In this document: positions 50,434-60,100 of the stretch, one piece after another
Position numbering within the stretch: the stretch's first letter is position 1
How the letters are laid out: every line of letters begins with the position of its first letter
DNA from: Clostridium lundense DSM 17049
GTDB lineage: Bacteria; Bacillota; Clostridia; Clostridiales; Clostridiaceae
Length of the DNA stretch: 64,000 bases
NCBI RefSeq assembly: GCF_000619945.1
Contig: NZ_JHVC01000002.1
Span: 1-64,000, forward strand
Direction: 5' to 3'
Program-made: the position numbers and the translations under genes
The notes under the pieces: model-generated
The model's input: the letters and a program-made list of their open reading frames with translations, nothing else
Told to the model about the DNA's origin: nothing
The model's database searches: none

Positions 50434-52212
50434 TTGAAGAACGTCGTGATAAAGTTTATAACAATATGTACATTTTTATTAGCCATATTTTTAGGTGCAG
50501 GTCAGGTAAATGCAGCTTCAAATTATAAGGCATGGCCTTCTAAAGATAAGGTTGAGCAAAATAAGACTTGGATTATAAAATTTAATAGTGAAATAAAGAG
50601 AAGCAGTATAAATGAAAGCAACATTTATGTTACCAGCGAAAGTGGACAAACCATTCCTGTTAATATACAAATTGCTGCAGATAATAAATCTATACAAGTT
50701 TCCTTAAAAAATACATACAAGTATGAATCTAGTAGAAAGTATTTTTTAGTAGTAACTGAAGGAGTACAAAAGGTATCGGGAAAGGCTTTAGCAGACCCAG
50801 TAAAAATGCAATTTACTATTAAAGAGGATACATCACCTAAGCCTACAAATAAAGATCTTGTTGTATGTATAGACCCTGGTCATGGAGGAAAAGATATTGG
50901 TATTACAGGAGCTACTGGAGTAACTGAAAAGGATGTAGATTTAAGTGTTGCTTTAAAAGCAGGTAATATATTAGAGAAAAATGGAGTAAAGGTAATTTAT
51001 ACAAGAAAAGATGATAATATTACTTGGGAAAAGGATGATATGAAACCACGTTTGCAAGTTCTAAGTATAGAAAAAGTAGATTATTTGGTAAGTATTCATT
51101 GTAATATGGCGAGTAATAGTGATGCTAATGGTGTAGAGACATTTTATTTAAGTGGAGATTCAAAGGGTGGAAAGTTAGCTGACAATATACAGAAAAAAAT
51201 AGTTTCTTCTACAGGAATTAGGGATAGAGGAGCAAAGACAGGGGATTTTCCTGAATTAACATTTGCTAATGTTCCATCAGTAAAAGTCATTCTAGGATTT
51301 TTAAATAATCCTGACGAAGAAAAAAAGTTAGCAAGCATTGATATGCAAAATAAATATGCTCAAGCTATAGCAGATGGTGTTATTAGTTCTAGAGAAGTAC
51401 AAGGTGTAGAGGATTTAATAAAATATGTTTCTGTAGAAGATATAATAAATAATGTAACTGAAGGAGAAAAATACACATTACCAGAAAAAGTAAAGGCAAA
51501 GACCAAAGATGGAAATGTTGAAGAGGTTAGTGTAACTTGGGGTAATAGAACTGTAGATACCAGTAAGGCTGGAACTTATAGCTATACTGGAACTGTTGAT
51601 GGATATAAGGGCACAGTTAGTTTAGCTTTACTTGTAACATCTAAAGGTGATAGTAGATATGTGGTATGTATAGACCCAGGTCATGGAGGGTATGATTCTG
51701 GAGCAGTTGGACCAACAAAGGTAAAAGAAAAAGATGTTACTTTATCCGTTGGACTTAAAGTAGGAAATATTCTTCAAAGTAAAGGTGTAAAGGTAGTTTA
51801 TACAAGAACAAGTGACAATGTTTCATGGCCTTCAAATGAAAGACAAGATCTTCAGAAAAGATGTGATATATCTGATAGTGTAAAAGCAAATTATTTTGTA
51901 GCTATTCACTGCAATTCTAATGATGTAGCTGCTGCTAATGGAACTGAAACTTATTATAGTAGTGGAAGTGCAGCGGGTGAAAAGCTAGCTACATATGTTC
52001 AAAATGAACTTATTAAAAATCTAGGCACTACAGATAGAAAAGTAAAGACTGCAGGATTTTATGTACTAAAAAATACGGATGCTCCATCTATTTTGGCAGA
52101 ATTAGAGTTTATATCTAATCCAACAGGAGAGAAAAATTTAAATAGTGATTCTTTCCAAAATAAATGTGCCCAAGCTATAGCGGATGGAATATTAAAAGCT
52201 TTGGGAAAATAA
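50434..52212 (+). CDS. Secreted N-acetylmuramoyl-L-alanine amidase with two Amidase_3 domains
   Basis: A 592-residue exported wall enzyme that cleaves the glycan-peptide amide bond. Order: signal peptide (1-28), SbsA-type Ig-like module (about 30-130), Amidase_3 domain 1 (about 143-320), Big_4-type Ig domain (about 330-405), Amidase_3 domain 2 (about 410-592). Both amidase domains keep the zinc ligands (DPGHGG, the Glu in EKDV, IHCN). Domain 2 has catalytic Glu556 in ILAELEFISN. In domain 1 that Glu is Ile286 (VKVILGFLNN), so domain 1 is probably not catalytic. Start TTG after GGGGTGG. Confidence 0.9.
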   Translation: MKNVVIKFITICTFLLAIFLGAGQVNAASNYKAWPSKDKVEQNKTWIIKFNSEIKRSSINESNIYVTSESGQTIPVNIQIAADNKSIQVSLKNTYKYESSRKYFLVVTEGVQKVSGKALADPVKMQFTIKEDTSPKPTNKDLVVCIDPGHGGKDIGITGATGVTEKDVDLSVALKAGNILEKNGVKVIYTRKDDNITWEKDDMKPRLQVLSIEKVDYLVSIHCNMASNSDANGVETFYLSGDSKGGKLADNIQKKIVSSTGIRDRGAKTGDFPELTFANVPSVKVILGFLNNPDEEKKLASIDMQNKYAQAIADGVISSREVQGVEDLIKYVSVEDIINNVTEGEKYTLPEKVKAKTKDGNVEEVSVTWGNRTVDTSKAGTYSYTGTVDGYKGTVSLALLVTSKGDSRYVVCIDPGHGGYDSGAVGPTKVKEKDVTLSVGLKVGNILQSKGVKVVYTRTSDNVSWPSNERQDLQKRCDISDSVKANYFVAIHCNSNDVAAANGTETYYSSGSAAGEKLATYVQNELIKNLGTTDRKVKTAGFYVLKNTDAPSILAELEFISNPTGEKNLNSDSFQNKCAQAIADGILKALGK

Positions 52213-52213
52213 A

Positions 52214-52242
52214 TTGACAATAAAAAATTGTTATAATATAAT
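52214..52242 (+). promoter_or_regulatory. Promoter of the ileS leader
   Basis: TTGACA (52214-52219) starts 1 bp after the amidase stop; 17-bp spacer; TATAAT (52237-52242). Confidence 0.78.
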
Positions 52243-52248
52243 ATAAGA

Positions 52249-52519
52249 TAAATTAAGAGACAATAATTAAATTTTTAGCTGTTTTAAAGGCTGTGAAGAG
52301 GAAAAGTAGTTAAGATGGATACCTTAAAGAGAGTGGAGGTTGGTGAGAATCCACAGGTAAAATTTTAATGAAAATCACCTTGGAGTCGAATGCCGAAGTA
52401 ATAGTAAGCTTATCCGTAATCCTGCGTTAAAGGATAGAACATTATTGTGTTTGAATTTATTTAATACCATAGGTGGTATAGCGAATATAACTTCGTCCTA
52501 TTTAGGGCGAAGTTTTTTT
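52249..52519 (+). promoter_or_regulatory. T-box leader (Ile) controlling ileS
   Basis: The specifier codon is ATC at 52374-52376 in GAAAATCACC. The T-box AGGTGGTATAGCG is at 52471-52483. A terminator with arms AACTTCGTCC (52489-52498) and GGGCGAAGTT (52505-52514) plus T run follows. Uncharged tRNA-Ile should promote readthrough into ileS. Confidence 0.92.
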
Positions 52520-52634
52520 ATTATTGCGAAACCAATATAATTTAGTATATGTTGTTTTGAGAAAGATATTTCCATTAAAGTGATTAATAAATAAAAACAA
52601 AGTTAAAATAAATAAAAATAGGAGGGATCTGCAT

Positions 52635-55600
52635 ATGTATAAAAAAATCGATAATTCCAAAGGTTTTGTTCAAATAGAAAAAGATGTATTAGAACTTTGG
52701 AATGAAAAACATATAGTAGAAAAGAATTTTGAATTAAACAAGGATGGAGAGTACTTTACATTTTATGATGGACCACCAACAGCAAATGGTAAACCTCATG
52801 TAGGTCATGTACTTACAAGAGTTATAAAGGACTTAGTACCAAGATATAAAGTTATGAGAGGATATAGGGTATTAAGAAAGGCTGGATGGGATACTCATGG
52901 TCTTCCAGTAGAGCTAGAAATAGAAAAGAAATTAGGAATTTCAGGAAAGCAACAAATAGAAGATTATGGCGTAGAAAAGTTTATAAAAGAATGTAAAGAA
53001 TCTGTATTCACATATTCTAAGATGTGGAAGGATATGTCAGAGAAATTAGCATTTTGGGTTGACATGGATAACCCATATGTCACATATCATAATGATTATA
53101 TAGAATCAGTATGGTGGGCATTAAAACAAATGTGGGATAAGGGACTTTTATATAAAGGACATAAGGTAATTCCTTATTGCCCAAGATGTGGAACAGCCCT
53201 TTCTTCACACGAAGTTGCTCAAGGATACAAAGATGTAAAAGAAGCTACAGCTTTTGTAAAATTTAAGGTAAAAGGTGAAGAAAATAAATATATACTTGCA
53301 TGGACAACAACTCCTTGGACATTGCCAAGTAACGTAGCTCTTGCTGTAAATAAGAGTTACGATTATGTAGAAGTTTTAAATAATGGAGAATATTTAATTC
53401 TTGCAAAAGGACTTTTAAATGTACTAGAAGGAGAGTATGAAATAGTAAAGGAATTCAAGGGAGAGGATTTACTTGGATTAGAATATGAACAGTTATTCAA
53501 TTTTTATACTCCTGAAGAAAAAGCTTTCTATGTATTACATGGAGACTTTGTTACATTATCAGATGGTACAGGTGTTGTTCATATGGCACCAGCCTATGGT
53601 GAAGATGATAATATAGTTTGCAAGAAACATGGATTACCATTAATTAATTTAGTTGATGGAGAAGGAAAATTTGTAGATTGTGTAGAGCCATGGAAAGGAC
53701 TATTTGTTAAAAAGGCTGATCCTAAGATATTAGAATACATGAAAGAAAAAGGAATACTTTATAAATCAGAAAAGTTTACACACTCATATCCTCATTGCTG
53801 GAGATGTGATACTACACTTCTATACTATCCAAAGGATAGCTGGTTTGTAAAAATGACATCTTTAAGAGATAAGCTTTTAGAAAACAATAATAAAGTTAAT
53901 TGGTATCCGGATAATATAAGAACAGGAAGATTTGGTAAGTTCTTGGAAAATGTTATTGACTGGGGAATCTCAAGAGATAGATATTGGGGAACACCTCTTC
54001 CAATTTGGGAATGTGAATGTGGTCATAGAGAATGTATAGGAAGTGTTGCTGAACTTAAAGAAAAGGGAATAAATGTACCTGAAAATATAGAATTACACAA
54101 ACCATACATTGATAATGTTAAATTATCATGCCCACATTGTGGAAAAGAAATGACAAGAACAGGAGAAGTTATTGACTGTTGGTTTGACTCAGGTTCAATG
54201 CCTTTTGCTCAACATCATTATCCATTTGAGAACAAGGAAATATTTGAATCAAATTTCCCTGCTCAATTTATTTCTGAAGCAGTAGATCAGACTAGAGGCT
54301 GGTTCTATACATTAATGGCTATATCTACATCATTATTTGATACAAATCCATTTGAAAATTGTATAGTTTTAGGTCATGTTCTTGATAAGCATGGACTTAA
54401 AATGTCAAAGCATAAGGGAAATGTTGTAGATCCATTTGAAGTGCTAGATAAAGTAGGAGCAGATGCTTGTAGATGGCATTTCTATACAGCTAGTGCACCA
54501 TGGCTTCCAACTAGATTCTCTGTTGAGGATGTAGAAGAAACTCAAAGAAAGTTCTTAAGCACTTTATGGAACGTTTATTCTTTCTATGTGCTTTATGCTG
54601 ATTTAGATAAATTTAATCCATTAGAATACAAAAACTTTGTAAGTGATAATGTAATGGATAAGTGGATTATGTCTAGATTAAATACATTAATTAAAGATGT
54701 AGAAGAACATATGGATGGATATAGAATAACTCAAGCAGCACTTGCTATAGAAGATTTTGTTGATGAGTTATCTAACTGGTATGTAAGAAGAAACAGATCA
54801 AGATTCTGGAGTGAAAAATTAACAGATGACAAAATTGGAGCTTATGTAACATTATATAGAGTTTTAACGACTGTATGCCTTGTTGGAGCACCATTTGTAC
54901 CATTTATAACTGAAGAAATATATGAAAACCTAGTAAAATCTTTAGATAATGATGCGCCAGAAAGTATACATTTATGCAAGTGGCCAGAATACAATGAAGA
55001 TTTAATGGATAAAGAATTAGAAAGAGAAATGGAAGAAGCTTATAAAATAGTTAAGCTTGGAAGAAGTGCAAGAAATGGATCTAACATAAAAAATAGACAG
55101 CCGCTTTCAAAAATGCGTGTAAGCTCAAAATCTCTTCCAGAATATTATGGAGATATAATAAGAGATGAACTTAATATTAAGGAAGTTCTATTTGGAGCAG
55201 ACTTATCAAAATATGTTAACTTTGATATTAAACCAAACTTACCTGTACTAGGTAAAGCTTATGGTAGATATATTCCAGTTATAAGAAAAGAGCTTGGTGC
55301 TATGGATCAAATGGAACTTGCTCAAAAGATTCAAACAGGTGGTAGTGTAGTTATAAAAACTGGAGATGTGGAAATAGAACTAAATAGCCAAAACTTACTT
55401 GTAACAATGCAGGGACTTGAAGGATTTGCTTTTGCAGGTGAAGGTACTATAGGTGTTGTATTAGATACAACTATAACTGATGAATTAAAAGAAGAAGGAA
55501 ACTTGAGAGAAATATTAAGTAAAGTTCAAAATATGAGAAAAGAAAGTGGTTTTGAAGTAGCTGATAAAATTAAATTATATGTAACTGGAAATGAATTACT

Positions 55601-55742
55601 TGAAAGTGTAGTAAATAAGTATGAAGATTTAATTAAGAGAGAGACTCTTTCTACAGAAGTTTACTACAATAAAGAAAGAGAATATACAGAATGCAAAATC
55701 AATGGTGAAGACTTTAAAATTGCAGTTGAGGTTGTAAAATAG
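52635..55742 (+). CDS. ileS: Isoleucyl-tRNA synthetase (long, IleS2-like form)
   Basis: A 1035-residue class I synthetase with editing domain. FYDGPPTANGKPHVGH contains the HIGH motif as HVGH (55-58), and the KMSKS motif reads KMSKH (589-593). GWDTHGLPVE and the editing-site TTTPWTLPSN are intact. The length and these motif variants match the eukaryote-like IleS2 group, often naturally insensitive to mupirocin; that property is inferred. Zinc-type cysteines (CPRCG, CECGHREC, CPHCG) are present. GGAGG precedes the ATG. Confidence 0.96.
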   Translation: MYKKIDNSKGFVQIEKDVLELWNEKHIVEKNFELNKDGEYFTFYDGPPTANGKPHVGHVLTRVIKDLVPRYKVMRGYRVLRKAGWDTHGLPVELEIEKKLGISGKQQIEDYGVEKFIKECKESVFTYSKMWKDMSEKLAFWVDMDNPYVTYHNDYIESVWWALKQMWDKGLLYKGHKVIPYCPRCGTALSSHEVAQGYKDVKEATAFVKFKVKGEENKYILAWTTTPWTLPSNVALAVNKSYDYVEVLNNGEYLILAKGLLNVLEGEYEIVKEFKGEDLLGLEYEQLFNFYTPEEKAFYVLHGDFVTLSDGTGVVHMAPAYGEDDNIVCKKHGLPLINLVDGEGKFVDCVEPWKGLFVKKADPKILEYMKEKGILYKSEKFTHSYPHCWRCDTTLLYYPKDSWFVKMTSLRDKLLENNNKVNWYPDNIRTGRFGKFLENVIDWGISRDRYWGTPLPIWECECGHRECIGSVAELKEKGINVPENIELHKPYIDNVKLSCPHCGKEMTRTGEVIDCWFDSGSMPFAQHHYPFENKEIFESNFPAQFISEAVDQTRGWFYTLMAISTSLFDTNPFENCIVLGHVLDKHGLKMSKHKGNVVDPFEVLDKVGADACRWHFYTASAPWLPTRFSVEDVEETQRKFLSTLWNVYSFYVLYADLDKFNPLEYKNFVSDNVMDKWIMSRLNTLIKDVEEHMDGYRITQAALAIEDFVDELSNWYVRRNRSRFWSEKLTDDKIGAYVTLYRVLTTVCLVGAPFVPFITEEIYENLVKSLDNDAPESIHLCKWPEYNEDLMDKELEREMEEAYKIVKLGRSARNGSNIKNRQPLSKMRVSSKSLPEYYGDIIRDELNIKEVLFGADLSKYVNFDIKPNLPVLGKAYGRYIPVIRKELGAMDQMELAQKIQTGGSVVIKTGDVEIELNSQNLLVTMQGLEGFAFAGEGTIGVVLDTTITDELKEEGNLREILSKVQNMRKESGFEVADKIKLYVTGNELLESVVNKYEDLIKRETLSTEVYYNKEREYTECKINGEDFKIAVEVVK

Positions 55743-55756
55743 GCAATATGTTTAAA

Positions 55757-55792
55757 AAGAGCATAGAAGAATATTCTTCTATGCTTTTTTTA
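55757..55792 (+). terminator. Terminator of ileS
   Basis: Arms GCATAGAAGA and TCTTCTATGC followed by TTTTTTT. Confidence 0.92.
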
Positions 55793-55960
55793 AAAGCTTT
55801 AGAGAGTATTTTTTTATAATATGGTTAAGTTTAATAGTAAGTAATTTATGAAGGAATTTATTCTAATATGGAGAATATATAGTTTATAGCAAAATATAGT
55901 TGTAATATGAAAATTTTAAAAGTATAATTAATGAAAATAAACTGTATTAGGAGTGATAAT

Positions 55961-56959
55961 ATGGCAGCATCAATTAAAGACGTTGCGAGGGAAGCAGGGG
56001 TATCAATAGCTACCGTATCTAGAGTATTAAATGATGTGGATGTAGTTAATGAAGAAACAAAGAAAAAAGTTTTGGCTGCAATAAAAAAATTGGGATATAG
56101 ACCTAATATAGTAGCTAGAAGTCTTAAGACTCAGAAAACAAAAACTGTTGGTATAATTATACCTGATATATCTAATCAATTTTATCCTGAAATTGTTAGA
56201 GGTGCAGAAGACGTAGCTAATATTTATGATTACAATATAATATTATGTAATACAGATTTAGATGCTGAAAAGGAAACAGATTATTTAAAGGTATTAAAGG
56301 AGAAAATGGTAGATGGAGTACTATATATGAGTACTTCTCTTGGAGAGGATACAATAGGTTTAATTAATGAGCTTGAACTTCCAACAGTATTAGTAGAAAC
56401 TATAGATAAGGATAGAAGTTTTCCAAGTGTAACTATAGATAATGAACAAGCAGCTTATGATGCAGTGAAATACCTTGTAGAAAAGGGTAATAAAAAAATT
56501 GCTTACATAGGCCCTAATGATGACGTGATGAACGCAACATCTTTAAGGTATAAAGGATATAAAAAGGCATTAACTGAAAATAATATACATTTGGATTCAA
56601 ACTTAGTGTGTTTTTCTGGAATTAAAGCTAGAGATGGATATGAAGGGATAAGAAAAATTTTAAGTAATACTCCAATAGATAGTGTATTTTGTGCTAGTGA
56701 TGAAATTGCTATGGGAGTAATAAATTCTTTGAGAGATAAAGACATAAATGTACCAAAAGATGTAGATGTTTTTGGATTTAATAATATTTATGGTGCAGAA
56801 ATATTCTATCCAAAGTTAACTACTATTGCTCAACCTATGTATGATATGGGTTCAGTAGGAATGAGAATGCTTATTAAAATGATAAATAAAGAGTCTTTAG
56901 AAAAAGAACATTATGTTTTAGATTATCAATTAATAGAAAGAAATTCCTGTAAAAAATAG
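55961..56959 (+). CDS. LacI-family transcriptional regulator, CcpA-like
   Basis: A 332-residue regulator with an N-terminal helix-turn-helix and hinge (SIKDVAREAGVSIATVSRVLND, 4-25) and a periplasmic-binding-like core (GIIIPDISNQFYPEIVRGAED). It resembles CcpA in length and core sequence, but I cannot separate CcpA from its paralogues here. The ATG at 55961 has TAGGAG upstream; a longer frame starts at 55931 without one. It is monocistronic. Confidence 0.85.
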   Translation: MAASIKDVAREAGVSIATVSRVLNDVDVVNEETKKKVLAAIKKLGYRPNIVARSLKTQKTKTVGIIIPDISNQFYPEIVRGAEDVANIYDYNIILCNTDLDAEKETDYLKVLKEKMVDGVLYMSTSLGEDTIGLINELELPTVLVETIDKDRSFPSVTIDNEQAAYDAVKYLVEKGNKKIAYIGPNDDVMNATSLRYKGYKKALTENNIHLDSNLVCFSGIKARDGYEGIRKILSNTPIDSVFCASDEIAMGVINSLRDKDINVPKDVDVFGFNNIYGAEIFYPKLTTIAQPMYDMGSVGMRMLIKMINKESLEKEHYVLDYQLIERNSCKK

Positions 56960-56980
56960 AAGATAAATCTCTATAAGATA

Positions 56981-57008
56981 AAAAACACAGCAAATGCTGT
57001 GTTTTTTT
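56981..57008 (+). terminator. Terminator of the LacI-family gene
   Basis: Arms AAAAACACAGCA and TGCTGTGTTTTT with T tail. Confidence 0.93.
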
Positions 57009-57171
57009 ATTTTTTAAATAAATAAATATGTCATTTGTATAGGGATAATGTTTTATGAAAATTTTGAAATGAAATTATCCAAATGGTATAATTTAACATA
57101 CAAGGAATATATTAATAGATTAAATTGTTTTTTAATATAATAAATATCAACTATAAATAGGGGGGATTGGT

Positions 57172-60100
57172 ATGAAAACGAGAGAAAAGATTAAAAACAT
57201 ATTTAATTATCTCCTTAGTGTAAAAAGTATTAATGAAAAAATAGTCAGAAATATTAAGGAATATGATAAGGTTTTTTTGGAAAAGGATATAGATGGTTTA
57301 GTAGGTTGTAGTGTGAATAAAGACTTGTGTGGAGATTGGTGGATAAAAGTTGATAAAAGATCCAAGGATATATACAATTATTTATTTAATGTTTATCAGA
57401 ATATACAGAAAAAAGGAGAGAATATAGAATTAGTTCATGGAAATGGATTGGTTAAGTTATCTGTTAATGGAGAAGATATATATCACCCGATTTTTACTAC
57501 ACCATTAGAGTTAAGTTTTCAATTAGAAGAAGGAAATTTTTATTTAAAAGCATGTACTAATGCAAATTTAGAAAACTATTTTCTTCAAAACCTTACTATA
57601 GATCATTCTAAGTTATCAAAATTAAAAGATGATATAAAATTTGAAGGTATAAATTCAAGAGATACAGAGACTATAGAAAAGTATTTTAAAGATATAATAA
57701 ATATATTAAATAATGGTGACTTAAATATGCCTGAAAAACCGTCAATACATATAGAATCAATGTTTATAATTAGAAAAGCTAGTACGAATTTATGGAGAGA
57801 AGAAATAAAAAATATATTAAGTGAATTAGATAAAGGATTAGCTATTCCAAAATCTATAGAGGCATTAGTAAGTGACAATATTATAGTAGAAGATGAAAAA
57901 GTAAAAGAAGAATGGGGAAAAATAAGTGAAGATTTATTATTTCCACTCCCTGCCAATGAAGAGCAAAAAGAAGTTGCTAAAAGAATAGGAGAAAATTTTG
58001 GAGTAGTAGTACAAGGGCCGCCGGGAACAGGAAAGAGTCATACCATAGCTAATTTGATATGTCATTTTTTAGCTCATGGCAAAAAGGTATTGGTAACCAG
58101 TGAAACGGATAGGGCTTTAAAAGTTTTAGAAGAAAAAATACCCGAGGAGATAAGATCATTATGTATAAGTTTATTAGGTAATGATGCAAAGTCCTTTAGG
58201 GAGTTAGAAGAGTCTGTAAGAAAAATAACCGATAGTTTATCTTTAAACCCAAGAGATTTGGAAAAAGAATTAAATATGCTTAGAAAGGAACTAAATTTAT
58301 GTAAGGATAATGAGAAAATATTAGTTACCAAGTTAAAGGAAATAGATGAGAGAGAAAATAAAAGTATAAATTATTGTGGTCAGAATTATAAGTTAGTGGA
58401 TATTGCAAAGTGGTTAAGAGACAATGAAGCGGAATATTCTTGGATAGAGGATGATATAAAGCCGTATAGCAAGTCACCTATTTCAGAAAAAGATTTTGAA
58501 AAATTAAAGGATTATGTTAATAAAATAAGTAAGGAAGATATAGAAATAATTAATAAGGTAGGAATTATAATAGATAAATTTTCTGGTTACAGAGAAATCT
58601 ATGATGCTATTATTAAATATATGAAATTAAAAGAAAAGTATGATGGAAATAGAAATCTAATAGAAGGTTGGAATATCTATGACAATAAGAGATTTCAGTA
58701 TACAGAAGTAATAAATGTTATAGAAAATGCTATATGTAAATTAGACAACGTAGAGAGAAAAGGTTTTAGTAAAGTTTTAGTAGATTATTATACTAGTAAT
58801 ATATTAAGCCATTCTATTTCAGGTTTATTATTAAGATGGAATGGATATATTAAAAGACTAGCTGTAATAAAAAAAGAATTAAATGACCATTGTATATGTC
58901 TGCCTAAAGATGTAAATATAATGAATTTTGAAAAAGATTTTAATAAGGTTTATGAGGAATTAAACAAGAAAGGAAAGTTAGGCAAATTTTTCTTTGTGAT
59001 TAATAAAGATTGCAGATATATAGAAGAATGTTTAGTTGATTATAAACCATTAGAAACGTTACCACAAGCTATTACAGTAAAGTTATATTTGGAGGAGAAA
59101 TTCATAGAGCGAAATGTAATAGATTTGTGGAATAATACTTTTAAATCATATGAAAATCTAATAATAGATAAGAAATGTATCAACAACATAAAACTCATAG
59201 AGGAGTATATGAGTATAATAGAAGATATAGTTAGTTGGGATGAAACAGTAAAGTTAGAAGTGTCCAAGCTATTAGGAAGAATACAATTCCCAATAAACAT
59301 GAACTGGTATATAAAAGATACATTAAAACATATAAAAAATTGTATAATTGCCATTAATGAAATTTATGAATATAAAGATGTGGAAGCTTATTTACAATCA
59401 ATAAAAAATTTGTTGTATGATATTAGAGAATTAGATATATTATATAACGCTATAGAGAATCTAAATTTAGATGAGCTAAAAGAAGCATTTCTAGAAATAA
59501 ATAGATTGAAAAAAATGAAATCTTATGTAAGTGATATGAAGTTAATATTATCAAAATTAAGTAATACGTGTCCTAAGTTGGCTTTAAAAATATTATCTGG
59601 GGACATAGAAAATCTGAAAAATTGGAATAGGGCTTGGAGATGGGCAGAGTGGAATTCTATGTTAAATGATTTAAATAATATTAACGAAGTTGATTTAGAA
59701 GAAAGGCTAGAAAATGAGAAGGAAAAAGAAAGATATTTAATTAAAGAAATAATAAGTAAACAGACTTGGTACAATCAGGTACTTAAGATCTCAGAGAATG
59801 AGAAGAGAAGCCTATTCTCTTGGTTACAGGCAGTAAAAAGAATTGGAAAGGGTAAGGGAAAATATGCAGGAGAATATGCCAAGTTAGCTCAAAGGGAACT
59901 GGAGAATTGTAAAAGTTTTATACCTGTTTGGATAATGCCTTTAAATAGAGTAATAGAGAATATCAAACTTACTGAAGATAAGTTTGATGTAATTATATTT
60001 GATGAGAGCAGTCAAAGTAATATATTTGCGTTATGTGCTTTGATGAGAGGAAAAAAGGCTGTTATAGTGGGAGATGATAAGCAGATAAGTCCTGAACTTA

